Of a stretch of 64,000 bases of DNA, positions 1-15,400 are shown in pieces (positions within the stretch are counted from its first letter, which is position 1; every line of letters begins with the position of its first letter). The position numbers and the translations under genes were made by a program. This DNA is from Branchiostoma floridae (taxonomy: Eukaryota; Chordata; Leptocardii; Amphioxiformes; Branchiostomatidae). The notes under the pieces were generated by a model. That model was not told the DNA's origin. It ran no database searches and saw nothing but the letters and a program-made list of their open reading frames with translations. The stretch lies in assembly GCF_000003815.2 (NCBI RefSeq), contig NC_049991.1:7405716-7469715 (forward strand), read 5' to 3'.

Positions 1-208
1 GTCAAAGATACAATGGGGTCCATGCGAAAAACTGCTTTTATGTTCATACCACTGGTAAACATAACTAAAGATACTAACATGAAGTGTGTTTGTTTCCATT
101 GACTCTGTCTCTTTTCTGGAACAATGACGGAACCGAAAGTCTTAAATGATCAGTTTGAAAGTCATACAATGTATCAAACTGTTTATATTTGTTGTTCTTA
201 ATATCTAG

Positions 209-415
209 AGATCAAGTGTAGGCACCTTCCCAAGCCAAACAATGGAAACATCACAGCCTGCTATCATGACGGCGTCAGGACTGAACCAGAGCAGAGTCAG
301 AGTGTCGGAGCAGTGTGCAGTACCATGTGCAACGAGGGATACACGGCTGCGGGATCGGCAGAGAGAACATGTCTACCCGGGGGAGGATGGAATGGCACGG
401 AGCTGCGTTGTCGGG
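209..415 (+). CDS. Exon: sushi domain 1 (first visible coding exon)
   Basis: One complete sushi (CCP) domain in a single exon entered in phase 1 and left in phase 1. It begins [12 protein letters not shown] and carries six cysteines, the NG turn and the late W-N-G before the final cysteine. The acceptor is the AG at 207-208 and the donor is gtaagg at 416. Bases 1-208 are the preceding intron, and I see nothing else in them. Confidence 0.85.
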
Positions 416-3400
416 GTAAGGCATGAAGTGAAACACGTAGTATCCAACTAGAATTATACACACCTACACAATCTATAAATGTATACCACTGTATCAATTG
501 TGCTAGCTTCGACGTCCATCCTAGTATGTAAGGAATAAACCAAATACCTCACACCTTCCTGCAACCATGTCCATTTCACTCATTACATACTCTACTTCGG
601 GTTCCTGAATCAACAGCAACATTACTTTTCTACATGCTTGTGGGACAAATTTAAACCCGGGCCAAAGTGTTTCCTCAGCTAATCTGCAAGATTCTACTAT
701 AAACTTATTGAAGCTCCGTCTACCATCAATATCATAGGTACACTAATCATGAAACTAATTTATGCTACACATTGCCACTGTTTAGACTTAGCGCCACCAG
801 TGTTGCAGTGCCCAGATGAGATCATACTGGTCGCTAACGAAGGTCAGGACACAGCTACGGTGGACTGGCATTGGGAACCAGTTCTGGTGAGTCATGGTAC
901 CTACTACATAATCAACAACATACGAGCGTAATTGTCGCTCTGGTTCTTTTTTTTTGTCCCTAGCTACAGCTTTGTACCTTTTGCGTTACAGAATCGTAAA
1001 TTTGTAACACAATATCAAATTTGATATGTGGCACCACTTAGCGGAAATAATGGAGAAACTCGTATAGGGGAAAATAGTATAGACCCAACTGCGCATTCAA
1101 AAATAAGACTAAGACATTATACTCCCTCTTCGCCGATAGCTGTTGCCGTGCTTTCTCTTGCTGCGGTCGCTCCGACCGACGCATAACGGATTGTTAGGAA
1201 AGAAACTAAACCTTTTTACGCGTTGACGTGTATGTTTTGTTGTCTTTTCAATCACGCTTTTACATTTTGTATAGTATGAAATTAAAGGTTACGCACATCC
1301 TTTTAGGTCTGACTGAGAGCGCAGTGCTGTTGCCGTCTATCTCACAATACTGATTAATATGCCCATTTCGTCTCATCAATTCTAGGCAAATGATGCCGGA
1401 AAAGACATAGTTTCTGCTTTGTCTGGATCAACAACCAGAGAAACCGAATTACCCGAAGGACGACATTTTTTCACGTACGAGGCAACCGACGCAGCTGGCA
1501 ACAGAGCGTCCTGCACTATGGCAATTGACGTCAGAGGTGAGACATTAATTTCAATTTTGCTGATGTCTAAATTGAAAAAGCCTCATTGCACCCCAAGGGA
1601 AACAGCCTTGTCAATTTGGGCCAATCTTACAGACTCTGCGTAGGCTACGCACTGAAACAGTATTGTAGTGGAGTAATGGTTATTATGACACACAACAGTA
1701 TATACTATTGAGGCATTCCCGTAGTGAAGGAACACTCGCGTACCTGCCTAAGTGTCTAATCCTTTAAATCTTCTTCTTGTCGTTTTTCATGTTGCAAGGT
1801 CCCTGGCTCTAGTTTCTTATGATGCCACCTTTCGTTTGTGATATCGAAGGGCAACAAATTTCTGCATAAAACAATACGATTACATTTTGCTATAATTTGC
1901 TGCATAATAATATTCAATTTGGTATTTCTCAAACATCAAAAAGAAACACATAACACGGAACAATATATAATGTTGAGTATTTCTTTGACATGCCATGCAT
2001 CTTTTCAGTGATTCGGTGTCCAGGATTGCCGTCAGTCGTCAACGGTGTCACCACGCTTGTGGCAGGAAAAGGAACGTGTTCTGGAGGTTCCGTACGGGGC
2101 AGTCAGTGTGAGGTGACGTGTGATGCAGGCTACAGCATGGCTGATGGGTCTACGGTAACGACTAGGACGTGCCATAGAACTGGAAATGACACCTTACAGG
2201 CCAGTTGGACAGGCCCTGTACCCGTCTGCACAGGTATGAGCATCAGTGAAAGCTTTATGTACTACCGGTGAACACCTATATTGTTATTGAGAACGTTCTA
2301 GGTCGGGAGGTTATTTGTGTTTTCAAGGAGTTGATGAAAGCTCATTTATGCTTTCTATTGGAGTCGGCATCTCCGTGGTACTGAAACGCCATCTAGTAAT
2401 CCATGGTAGTAAAGCAGCATTTGATACCAGAAAGTGTCAAAATCCCAAGATGGCGACGCCCGTCGATTCGGTCCAGTTAGATTTTGCTATCATCAAACTT
2501 CTGTTTGGACATGATCTTTGTATATTATGTATATAGGCGACTCTAGCAACTTGCTGCTTTCTATCCACAGGCGTAACATGCCCTCTACCAACTCTCGTCA
2601 ACGGTTTTGTCTTTGGCTGTAATCCCCCGGAAGCTATCTATGGTGCCAGTTGTGAGTTCCATTGCAACCGGGGTTACAAGGGACCGGCAAACGAGACAGC
2701 TGTCACCAGAACGTGTAGAGGAAACGGAACTTTTACTGGAGAGCCACTTCTGTGTCATCGTAAGTATCATGGAGAACACCATTCAAAATACATTACAAGA
2801 TCTAGACGTATTACCAGACAGCTTTATTCACCCTTCACCATTTAGACTAGATAAATATCATATATATATATCACCTTTTTCAACAGCAATCAAGTGCTCC
2901 GGTCTTCCCACTGTGGAAAATGGCATGGTCATCCCAGCGACATGTTTGTCTCCTTCTGTATCAAACGGGGAGATCTGTATTTTCAACTGTGACCCAGGGT
3001 ACTCCATAATGGGGCCCTTCAGCAAGCAATGCCTTACCGATGGCAGGTGGAGCGATACCAGGAAAACATCGTGCAAAGGTGAGTAGCAAAGAAACGCGCA
3101 CACAGTCAACATACGAGTTGTATCTTTGATGTAAACTTTGAAACCCCTGTCACTGCTAGCTAACCGTGGCCTTCTGGCCTTTTCATAACGATTTTTGGTT
3201 CGTAGCTTGTCGTGAGCAAGGTCATCTTTGCTTGGGTTTGGTTGACGAGGTTTCCTTCAAGATCAAGTCCTTAAAACCCATCTTCTCCAGTCGACTATTC
3301 AAACTCGGGAAAGTTAGTTTTTTCTTATAATTAGATGCGATCAAAGTAACGAGCAGGAGCTCGAATAGGCTGGCTTGTAGGCTGCTCCCAGCCCAGCACT

Positions 3401-6400
3401 AAACTTTGTTGGGGAATGGTCGGGAAATAAGTCGTGGAAAGGTCGTGAACGCACGACAGGGGCTTCGGTAAATGCACCATTAGTTGAGCCATGTTGCATG
3501 CAGGTCACTTGGCCTTTTAGGAAGGGAAATCGTTATTTCTCTAAAACTGTACGAACTCTTTTAGGGATAATAAATTGTTATTCAATTGCTCTCTCAACAG
3601 ATCATGAGCCACCTAGATTCACCGGCCAATGCCCAACCTACGTTAACGCCATCGGAGACGCAGGAAAGACATCTGCCACCGTTCTATTCACTGAACCAGC
3701 AGCAACTGACAACTCCAACTACGTCAATGTATCCAGGTACGAGTGAAGATTTCTATGCATAACGTTATATTTCGATTATATATATATATTTCTTTCCAAA
3801 TGTGTAACATGTTCATGTTTCATGTTAACTTGTGTTATATGCGTTTGATGTGCTTGCAGGGCAGCGAATCAAAGGGGACCGGGTGACGATTTTCCAGAAG
3901 GAACGACTGTAGTCACCTATGTTGCTAAGGACGCTGCGAATAATAGAGCTCAATGTGACGTTTTTGTGGTCGTGAGAGGTAAAACACAAAATCTTCATCA
4001 GTTTCCATACGTTATCCAGTAACTTATGATAATGGCTTCCTGTGTGAAAGCTCCTTAATATTGCCTAATATTGATAAATAAATTCAATATCAAAGATGTT
4101 AGTTTATGACATGTTTGACTTCAGGGGGATTTGGAAAGACTGGTTTGTCAAGTTCATTTGCTGTTTTCCCATTTGTTATTTCTTAATTTGTTTATTTCAG
4201 TGCACAGATGCCCGATGGTACAAGCGCCTGCAAGTGGTGCAGTAAACTGCTCTGGAGACTTTTACGGAAGCAAGTGCCAATACAGGTATTTATCTTGGTG
4301 TTGTCATATATGCAAGAAGAACATACAAGTGTCCTCATCAACGTCTTTGCCGCTTTGCATTGCTGGCACATACAAGTGTTTGTGACTATAGTTCTGCATA
4401 TCCGCGGTGCAAGTTAACAGTGACTCTGCCATACGCCGGTGAATTGGATTATGTCAGCATTAAATATCATTTATATGAGTTTGACAAAACATTAACAGAT
4501 ACTTTACTAAAAGGACGTTGTGTATCTAATAGCTTTTGGTCTCATGCGCATTTTTAGGTGCAACGAGGGGTACATGCTGGATGGCTCGCCTTTCCGCCAT
4601 TGTGTACTGTCCGCTGACGGTTCCAGCTCATATTGGAACGGCTCACAACCGGTATGCAGAGGTAAGTACGTGCAAAAACTGATTGTTGCTCTGTGACCGG
4701 AGCGTAACCTCCGGCGACATTGTTTTATTTTTGTAAAGAAAAATGTAACGCGCGTTCGCATCCGTATCTGTATGTTCCCGTTGTCGCATTCATATGTAGT
4801 TTGGCAGGTCGGACGATGATGCACTTTTTTTATAATCAATGAAATGAATTCAGAAATCACCCCTACAAAATGTATGTGTATTCCGGAATGTACTAGTACA
4901 TATACAAGGACATCATTGGCACCGTTTTCTAATTACCGTTATAAATTTCGCTGGTAGTACATTTGAAACTGTACTGGCCATTGCCAGTCACTCTTTGGTC
5001 GTCCTTTATATAATTTTCTACTGACAGAAGCTCTGAGAATAATGTCTATATTGTCCACCTGCTCAAACAGATCCCTGGGTGGTCTTCTTCAACAGTCTAA
5101 GTTTGACTGTACTTGAAATACAGATTAAGTCGTGATGTATTATGTTGTACCATTACTTCACAGCTGTTGAGTGCCCAGCGTTAGTAACACCAGCGAATGC
5201 TGTTAAGTCTGGCTGTTTTAACGAACCACCCACAACAGAGAGATTCGGAACTGTCTGTTCTTTCTATTGTAACTATGGTTACAGTGGATCGGGGGTCAAC
5301 AGCGCTAGATGTCTCTCGGATGGGACATGGACCTCCTTCAACTTTGTTTGTGAAAGTAAGAATATAACAAGCTGTACGACATATTGACATATAGTCCCTG
5401 CATGATAGCGAAGGCCTGACTTAAAAAGCTTGCTGCTGGAATGCCAAATGTCATGTCCGTAATCCTTATCGGCTATGTGACAGTCTCACAGAAATTCTAA
5501 TGATTGGACGTCAATAGTGAAAATAAAGTTCTATGCACATTGTAGAGTTTTAGACAGTTACAATTGAGAATCTCTACAAGGCTATGGCTGCTATTGTGTC
5601 TGGATGGACTAGATACTAAAAGTGGGGTGAGCCCTGCTTTAGCCAAACACGGCTAACTTCTTCTAGTATTTACTTTATAGGTATTAACATCTGCATATTC
5701 GAAGCATCTCCGCTAACATCATTCTCAACATAAATTAGGAGCTTCCTGTAGTCCGTTGGCGCTGCCTGGAGATGTTTCTGCAACACCGTCCTCCTGCCAA
5801 GTGTCTCCCGACGTAGGAGACACTTGCATCCTCTCCTGCAGCAGAACTGGTTATAGACTTACGCCTCAGTCCGGTCAGTTCGTCATCTGTCTCGGAGACG
5901 GGCAGTGGTCGTCCAACGTTTCATCGTTAGTTTGCTCAGGTATGTTGACTAACTAGCTTTAAGTTGACACAATGCAATGAAAGAAGACCTAATAGCTGAA
6001 TGTCTCCTATCATATTCTTAATGTACCTTTACCTTAGTACTAGTCTTTTTTACAGCCACCTGAAGGCCTGTATGATATCTTCTTATCTAATATAGTATGA
6101 AGACGGCAAATGAGCCAAGTGGAGAGCCGCGAATACACTCAGTGAAAGAGACAGAGAGACAGTGGTAAGGGGTGTAATGTAGTCAAACGTATCATTACCA
6201 ATTCATTTAATCCACAATTTCTCCTTTATTCCAGACATAGAGAAACCTCGCTTTTCACAGTGTCCGCAAGACCAAATGTTCTACGCCGACCGAGGCTCTC
6301 AGTCCACCTTCGTCAATTGGACTGTATCGGCCATTGATAACTCAGGAGAAATTCCAACCGTCACCTGCAGTCAATCACCGGCAGTACTTCCAGCTGGAGA

Positions 6401-9400
6401 TTACCAGGTCTCGTGTACTGCTACCGACGCTACAGGGAACACAGAAACCTGCCTGTTTGACGTCAGAGTCAAAGGTATGTGTGAGTCTGTGCAAGAGAGT
6501 ACTGGTATAGTAAGCTAACTGATGCGATACGCCTTGAAACATTTAAAAATATGTTTTTGCAGTAGAACCGTCTAATTGCCTAGTAGGTATGCTAGCTGAC
6601 ACAAGATCGAAAGGCTCCATTCCAGGCGTTCTTTGCTAGACGCTGTGTCCAAGTAAATAAAACTTAACACGAGTTTTCTCACTCAATTCAGGTGTACAAA
6701 TGGGTACGACAAAGGTGGTGGAAGGAGAGGGTTGGGATCTGCCTTCCGATACTGTGTGTGTCACATTTGATAACACACATGTCATATATAACTACCCACT
6801 GCCAATGCAGCACCAAAAAGGCTATGCCTATGGGACAACGTATACCTTTACCTTTACTTTTTTAACAATAAAATTGACATTTTATTATCAATACATTTAT
6901 TTCCTTCCCCAGTAAGACGATGTCAGCAGCTGCTTCCCCCTCTGTACGGATCGTTTGTCGGCACGTGCGACACCGCCTACGGCAGTACCTGCCAGGTGAC
7001 CTGCACGGCTGGCTACCAACTTGAAGGGTCAGATACCGCAACATGTGAGATGCAGGGAAACAACGCCGTTTGGGACAGGGCTACTAATCCTGTTTGCCAA
7101 GGTTAGTTCCTTGTCTATCATAAAGTGCAAGAATTTGGTATCTGGACTACCTTGAGATATTTTTTTCTGCTTTGCTACTTTTCCTGTCGTTTTGAAGCAT
7201 TCACCTTTTATCTAGTCTAAAAACGAATAATCACGTTGCTGGAAACGAGGTTCAACTAATGACGATGAAGGATTTACATTCAGGTAGCAAGATACGGAAG
7301 ATTAAAATCTAACCAAGCAATTGGATTGATTTATAGACGATCAGTTCACATATCTGTTAGGTTGTTGATAATTAATTGCTATGTTGTACGCTAATTTAAG
7401 TGAATAATTTAGTTTTATTCAGAGTATTGCATAGTTGTTTATTACAGCATGATTTTATGTAATATAGATATCTACTTGTCCTTAATCAATCTAAACATCA
7501 TCGAAAAAACATACCTGTAAAACTTTATCTGACAGCACTACGCTGCTCCCCACTGTCAACGCCTGCAAACGTCGGTGTGTTCCCTTCAACCTGTGGCGGG
7601 CCGGGTGACGTCCACAGGGGTACCGCGTGCAGCTTCGACTGTCGGTCAGGATACCAACTAGAAGGCGATGGACGTACCATCACGTGCAACCTCGATGGAG
7701 CGTGGGATAGAAATGAAACCCTGGTCCCAAGTGGATGTAAAGGTATTGCTTGCTCTTTTTTTTCTATTTTTGGTTTTGGATAGACAATTACAATGCCGTA
7801 CCGCGCCCAAATTAGTAATCCATATCAACAGTGCCACTTACAGAGTACAGGTCCTTTTTCTTCCCTGACCAATGTAAAATCAGGTACCCATTTCATTTTA
7901 CACCAGGGTGAAATGAGGAAGGCCTTTCCCAAGGGCACAACGTCGGCGACACTGCGAATGTCGAACTTGGGACCTCTAGATTCCGAGCCGAACGCTCTAC
8001 CAGTTACGCCACACACGTTGCTTACTCTTTCCTACTAAATCGACGAGCTTGTCTTAACATGGTATTTATGCTTTGAAAGGGCGTTGCTGTTTTCTTGTAA
8101 ATGGTCGACTGTAGTCGCAATACCGCTGCAGCGATGACCAGTCAGTACCATATTCGAGCATTTCATAATGTTTTGCGGACAACCTTTTCTGACTTCAAAA
8201 GAATTAACAAAGATTCGACAGTATTTCTCCCCTGAAAATGTACCTATTCATATTTGACGGGGCCCGTTGACCTAAGAATATCGGACGATCCCTAGTAGCG
8301 GTCGACAACGGCCACGCATGCGAATGTTCCGGTAAAAACAGCCTTATAGAGCTCGAGCTCCCAAGCCTGGCGGGTGAACTATTTCCATGCTCGTGCTGCG
8401 TGATATGGTTATGTGGTTGTCTTGTCTTTATTGCATCAATATCAACGTGTAGCCTTCTGTGACTGACAATATGTATTTTATTACTTAACTCAGATATCAC
8501 AGCACCAACACTGTTGACTTGCCCTGGACCCCAATACGGCACCATCACCGACAGTTCGTTCCTTGGAGTCTCCGTGTCCTTTGACATCCCACGAGCCACG
8601 GACAACTCGGGGGAGACCTTAAGCATCACCAAGCTACCTGTAGACATTACGTCACCTTACAACTTTACGGCAGACACGGTCGTGACGTACGAGTTCCGCG
8701 ACTCCGGTGGCAATTCGGTCACGTGTACCTTTATGGTCTACATTAAAGGTAAAACTATGTAATTATTACATATTATATACAGTACTAGTATGCGTGAGCA
8801 GCCAGCTAGCTTTGTTTGCTTTATTGGTCAATCCCCCTTTGAATAATTGACAACCGGATTGAAATTTAGTTATGAGAGTTAGGGAAATCCACGAATGGCC
8901 CCGGGTCACTTAATCCTTTATAACTGCATGCTGACGGCGTTCAATTGCAAGCACACAGGTATTAAAAAGCTCTATCCTGTTAAACTGCTTCCAAGACATA
9001 TTCGATACCGGAAAAGCGCATGATGTAATGGAAAAACGCCAAATGCCTATTTTATTGATCATTAGTGGATGAGGATGGGAAAGGGAAACAATAAGAGGGA
9101 CTAGAAGATGGGATGTGTTATGATAATTTGTGTTGTCCCTTCTGAGTATTTTATCTACATTCTTGTACGGCGATAATTTGGCATCTTATACTGAAGACTC
9201 ATCTCAAGTTTAGGTAACTGTATCTCGTATTCCGAGCTGTGTCCACCTTATGGTATAATTCCAAATGCATGGTTATCATCTTCTTTTCTCAGGAGAACTT
9301 CCTCCAAACGTCGTCTTCTGTCCGGACGACCTCACCATCACAGCCACTGATCGCCTTGCTGAAGTGTCCTGGCCAGAGCCCGTGTTCGACGATCCAACGG

Positions 9401-12400
9401 GCGGCGACTTGGATGTCTCCGCCAACATAGCAAATAACGGCTCCCTCCCCTGGGGAGACCACTCCGTCACTTATACTGCCACCAACGTCGACAACGGCAA
9501 AAGTGTCACCTGTACTTTTCTTGTCATCGTGCGACGTAGGTATTTTGTTGTTAAACTTTGAAACTTTATTTCTCAATCAACTTTGCAATCCTCGTAGAGG
9601 CTGAATTGCATTGATTTTACAACACTCATAAACTCGTCATAACACTTCAATCAACATCATTACATTTCAATAATTTAAGATAAAAGCAGCATAAATAATA
9701 TCAAATATAGAATCTTAAAATCTAGTGACATCAGCAATTAGATGAACAGAAAGCTTGTCACATTTTTCTTTACATTTTTTTTCATATCATGTCATTTGTC
9801 TAGCTATGTGAAATGATTCTATTGAAGTGCATAGAATAAATTACTGCTTAGGTAGCAAACTATGCGAAATGTGTATCTAAATTTCAAAGATTAAATTATA
9901 TCCAAAATGCAATAATTCGCAATATCGCACGGCATAAGTCAAAGTCGTTTCCATTCGCTGACCAAAGGTACTCATTGAGCTACCTTTTTTTCCCAGCTGT
10001 TGCATGTCCCCCGCTGAATCCTCCACTTCACGGTGCCCTGGCCTGCGATACATGGGTGTACGGCAAATTCTGCTCCATGTTCTGCAGCGCTCAATATGAT
10101 ATTCCCAGGGGGTCAAACCCAGGTGACAAGTACATATGCGGGGCTAGCGGAATTTGGTCACCCCCTCCCCCTGTGCCTGATTGTGTCAGTAGCTTCAGGC
10201 CAAATCGTTTCGTCTTGCCTTCCGAGCTACATTACTTCTCGGGAGACTGCTCGGATCCGAGCGTCCAAGCCGATATCGCCCAGCGGTTCGTCACCATTTT
10301 GAACGGCTCTGACTTTGGCAGCGCTTGTTCAGATTCTGTAGGTTGTTCATGGGAAAACGTAGAAGTTGTCTGCGGGGCCAATTCGAGACGACGCTCTCTT
10401 GGGAGACAAAGCAAGCTGGTAACAGGACAGATGACCGACATTAGCAGTCGTTCATCGGGACAGTACCTACTCACGATGAAGTTTTCCTTGGTAGTGAACA
10501 TGACTGATGACGACCCCAACCTGTCGTCAGTAGATAGGTATTATGCAGCTGACGATCAGCTTCTCATGATGACAGATGTCATTCAGGCGGAAATCTATTC
10601 CGGAGACTTTGATGTAAGTGTCCCAGGACTCTCTCTTCAAGTCGATCAGAACTCTCTGACGTACGGTTGGTCTGAGCTAGACTGTCCCAAAGGGTATGCA
10701 GAACAGCCCGACAGCATGAACTGTGGTGTGTACCTTTTAGTTGTTATTTCGTTGTTTCGTTGGTATTGTAATTTAATTGGTGTTTTTGATTATCCTGGTT
10801 ATCCTGAGTGTGGTAAGTTGGACAGTTTGCCGGGATAAAAGATAGAAATGGTGTAATAGGATACTTACTATATAGAGAATTGGATGTCTAGTTTACATGA
10901 TATATTTAAGAAACACCGTTGCATTTGTTTGTTTTCCAACCGTTTGCGTCAGCTTGTCCTACATTGGCTTCATGTTAAGGATGTGTCTAGAAATAAAATA
11001 GACCCTAGACACGATTGGACCAGAAAGAAATCACTAACTGATGTTGATACACGTCCAGTTGGATGTCCCACTGGCACGTTCTATGACGAAGACGCGGACG
11101 ACTGTCTCAAGTGTTCTGTCGGCTACTACCAAGACGAAGAGGGCCAGTTCCAATGCAAGACCTGCCCTCTGGGAACTTCAACCATCGATGAAGGCGCAAG
11201 GAACCTCACGGAATGTCTAGGTACTTGTGCTATCGTTTCAAGTAAATGTATGAGTACAAAGCTGAGGTGTACGTTAATGTCCAACAGCTAGTATTGGAAG
11301 CACTTCTTCTTTTGAGAATCTATCTATTTCAACATCATTTAGCATCCATTGGCTAATTCAACATTTTGCTTTGATCAGAATGTCACATACAAATGTTGAT
11401 AAAACAAAACTGTGGGTACAAATCTAAATTTTCTACAAAAGGCAAAATCTCCTCTGGTCTTTTCTGCATTTTTTGTATTTTCATATATTACCCTTTTTAG
11501 ATGTTTTTATGACTTTCCTTTCAGACTTATGTCCTCCAGGAAGCTACTCCAACACACGTGTCGTGCCTTGCACCAAGTGTGACATCGGCTACTACCAAGA
11601 CCAGGAGGGGCATACGATCTGCAACAGATGCAATGCTTCTTTCTCTACCCTGACAATCGGTTCCTCAAGTGAATCTGATTGCAAAGGTAAGTGATTTTAA
11701 CTTCTTTATGACTTTCCGTAGAAGTCGAGTTGTCAAATTAGGTAAATTAATCCTTAATTTTATTTGTGAATCACACGAATCCATTATCAGCTAATGTGAG
11801 GGTGAAACATAACGTTAATGTTTTTATTTCTTTGTTTAGAGTTTTGCCCAGCAGGTACCTACTCCGATAACGGCTTTGTCCCGTGTCGACCTTGTCCACG
11901 GAGATACTACCAACCATCCACAGGCCAGCAACAGTGCCTTCTATGTCCAGGGATGACAACTACATTATCAGAAGGGACCATCTCATCATCAAGCTGCATC
12001 GGTACTGAAATTATACCATTACATTTATTCACAGAACGTTGTGTTAAGATCCTATGCATACTGTATATGTACGTTTTATGTGCTTAGAATATTGTCATAA
12101 TTATCCTGTCCTTGTAAAAAAGACATTTGTATTGTCCTTGTCTATGTCAGAAGGACTACTTCTTTGTAATAGCCGTGCACAGGCTAGTTGGGCAGCCCTG
12201 AGTGCACGTGCTGAACATCCAAACCAATAAATGAATAGATAATATTTCTATGATTTATCAATTCGGTAACTTTCCTCTAACCCCCCATTCACTAGAACTG
12301 GATGCATGTGTCAGCAATCCGTGTGGCAATGGCGGCGTCTGTAACAGACTGATTGACGGTTACACGTGCGTCTGTCTGTCGGGTTTCATCGGCGACAACT

Positions 12401-15400
12401 GTGAAGTGAACATAGACGACTGCGCGAGAAATCCCTGTCTAAACAACGGAACCTGCGTAGATGGGATTGACACTTACTCTTGCGTATGCAGCCAGGGTTA
12501 TACAGGTAACATGTTGCTTTTTTGTGGCTATCAATAAGCATATGCGATATAATTTTGTAGTGGCGGGGTGGTTATGTGAATAAGATTGTTGACTTAGCTA
12601 TAGAATCTATACGATTAATCATGGTTTTAATTCCTGACAGATCCTAATGTTATGCCCCTATTTGTCCACACGGGTGAAAACTAGACGTAGCTTCTGTTAG
12701 ATACGCCCTCTGGGCGGGGATGTAACGTTTTTTGAGGTCCTGTGTTTGGGAGCCAGATCTCAAGTGCGGTAAAGAAGCAACGTATCAAAAAGAGGATGGG
12801 ATATTTCCAATTATGTGTAGATCAAACCTTACAGTCTGGTTCTGAGTTGACCTCTCGAAAAAAAAAGTGATCGGCAACTGTTATGTCGATTATTCCTCAA
12901 ATATGGCAACTCTCACTGATTGAATATATAGGTAAAATACATGATTATCGCTGTTCCTTTAGGATAAGATAGAAAGGCTCAGCTTAACTCTGAAATTTCT
13001 AATCGAATGCCCTTTAATTTTTATTTTACAACAGGTAACACTTGTGAGGAAGACATTGACGACTGTCAACATCTACCGTGCCTCAATAACGGGGCATGTG
13101 AAGATCTAGTAGGCAGTTTTATCTGTCACTGTCAACCGGGCTTTATGGGAGCCACGTGTGAAATTACAGTTGATGCTTGCTACCATCATGAATGTAAAAA
13201 CAGTGCAACGTGTGTTAGTCAGGATACGTCATACGAGTGTGTCTGTCCAAATGGCTTCACAGGAGATTTGTGTGAGACAAACATAGATGACTGTCGCGGA
13301 AACCCTTGTCTTCACAACGGCGTGTGCGTTGATGGTGTCATGGACTTCACATGTCTGTGCACCATGGGCTACACGGGTAGTTTGTGCGAGGTTGATGTGG
13401 ATCTTTGTGACTCGGGACCTTGTCTAAACAGCGGTACTTGCGTAGACCTTGGAGACGACTTTGCTTGCCAGTGTGTCGAAGGACTGTCGGGGAAAACATG
13501 CGAGTCACCTAGAGATCCGTGTTCAGTTCAACCGTGTCTCAACGGTGGCAGCTGTACGGTGCAACCGCAAACGGGTGACTACGTCTGTAGCTGTGCACAA
13601 GGCTTCGCAGGCATACAATGTGAAATAGACATCGACGAGTGCGCATCTGGACCCTGTTCGAATGACGCTATTTGTTTAGACGGGATAAATCAGTATTCCT
13701 GCGCCTGCACCAATGGCTTTGTTGGTAAGTTATATCTCCAACACTTTCATAGATAAACGAGTTGGACTAAAGCAAGATTTTTTGTTAGTCGATAATGTGT
13801 GAAAATGTAATTCTTTCAGAATAGTAATGTGAACATTGATAGGCATCTTCATATTCCAGTGCTTTCCCGCTACTCAATTGGTAATTATTGATTTAAAAAA
13901 TGGCAAGAAAAACAATATCATTACACACCTAGGGTCAAGTAAATGAGACAGCGAATAAGTTTATGTTTTTGATTTTCAATGTGTGGAAGAGTCTTTCTCA
14001 AATCTACTAGAAATACATTTCGGCTAGAAATTGATATAAATGGCAAATGTATTTTCATAATTCTCCACAGGTCACAACTGTGAAGAAGCAGTAGACCACT
14101 GTGCTTCATCCCCGTGCGGCAACAACTCCACCTGCCTCTCTGAACGAGATGGGTACCGCTGTATCTGTCCTCCTACAGCCACAGGACCGACATGTGGTAC
14201 TCCTGTAGATCTCTGTACATCATCGCCATGTGTAAACAATGGGTCATGTGTAGTAGATGGCAACGGCTACACCTGTTATTGCAGTCCTGATTTCACAGGT
14301 AATTGACAAAGAAAGAGTCTTCAAATATATAAACATGCACAAGACGATTTATCAGTGTTGCAACCTGTAGGACATATTGATACATATTGATCTATTTTTA
14401 CTGTTGTCTCATTAATATTGTTTACAGACTTACTACAAACTGTTGATAATACAGAGTAACGGTAAACAGACAATTATGTTTTGGCAATTGATCTGATTTG
14501 TTTATTTATTATCATCATTTATCAATATTGGATGTACACATCTAACTTTACTTTTGTTGAATCACAGGACCCACGTGTGATACAGAAGAGGATAGTTGCG
14601 AGGATGACCCTTGCGCAAACGGCGGGCTATGTACCGATGGCTTTGGTACCTTCTCCTGCGCCTGCCCCGACGGCTACACTGGCTTAACGTGCGAACAGGA
14701 GATCAACGAATGCACCAGCAATCCGTGTCAAAACTCGGGCGTATGCGTCGACAAGGAAGCCGGATACGATTGCTTGTGCCCCAAAGGTACCTCAGGCAAC
14801 CATTGCGAAGAGAACTTTGACGACTGCCACAACGTAACTTGCCTTAATGGCGGTTCGTGTATTGACCTTGTAAGCGCATTCCTCTGTAACTGCTCCCCAG
14901 GGTACGAAGGGAAATTTTGCGAGAGCGAAATCAACGAGTGTAACATCTATCCCTGCAGAAACGCAAGATCCTGCCGGGATCTTCTGAACGACTATGAGTG
15001 TGAATGTGAACCAGGATGGACGGGTAAGAACTGCGAGACGAATATCGATGACTGTTTCCCGAATCCTTGTGGCAACGGCGGGGTATGTCATGACCGTGTG
15101 AACAGCTACACATGCTCGTGCTTGGGCGGGTTTTCGGGGCTCCATTGTGAAGTCAACATTGACGAATGCATGGAGGTTCAATGCGAAAACAATGGTACTT
15201 GCGTTGACGGTGTAGGGACTGCGTCTTGCGTCTGCGGGTTAGGCTGGACAGGTACAAACTGTCAAGTGGAGATTGACGAGTGTAGCTTGGAGCCTTGCAT
15301 GAACGGAGGAGGGTGTGTTGACACCATCGGGTCATTTGTCTGCAACTGCGTCGACGGTTTTACGGGAAGGCTCTGTGAAGAAGACATAAACGATTGCGAC

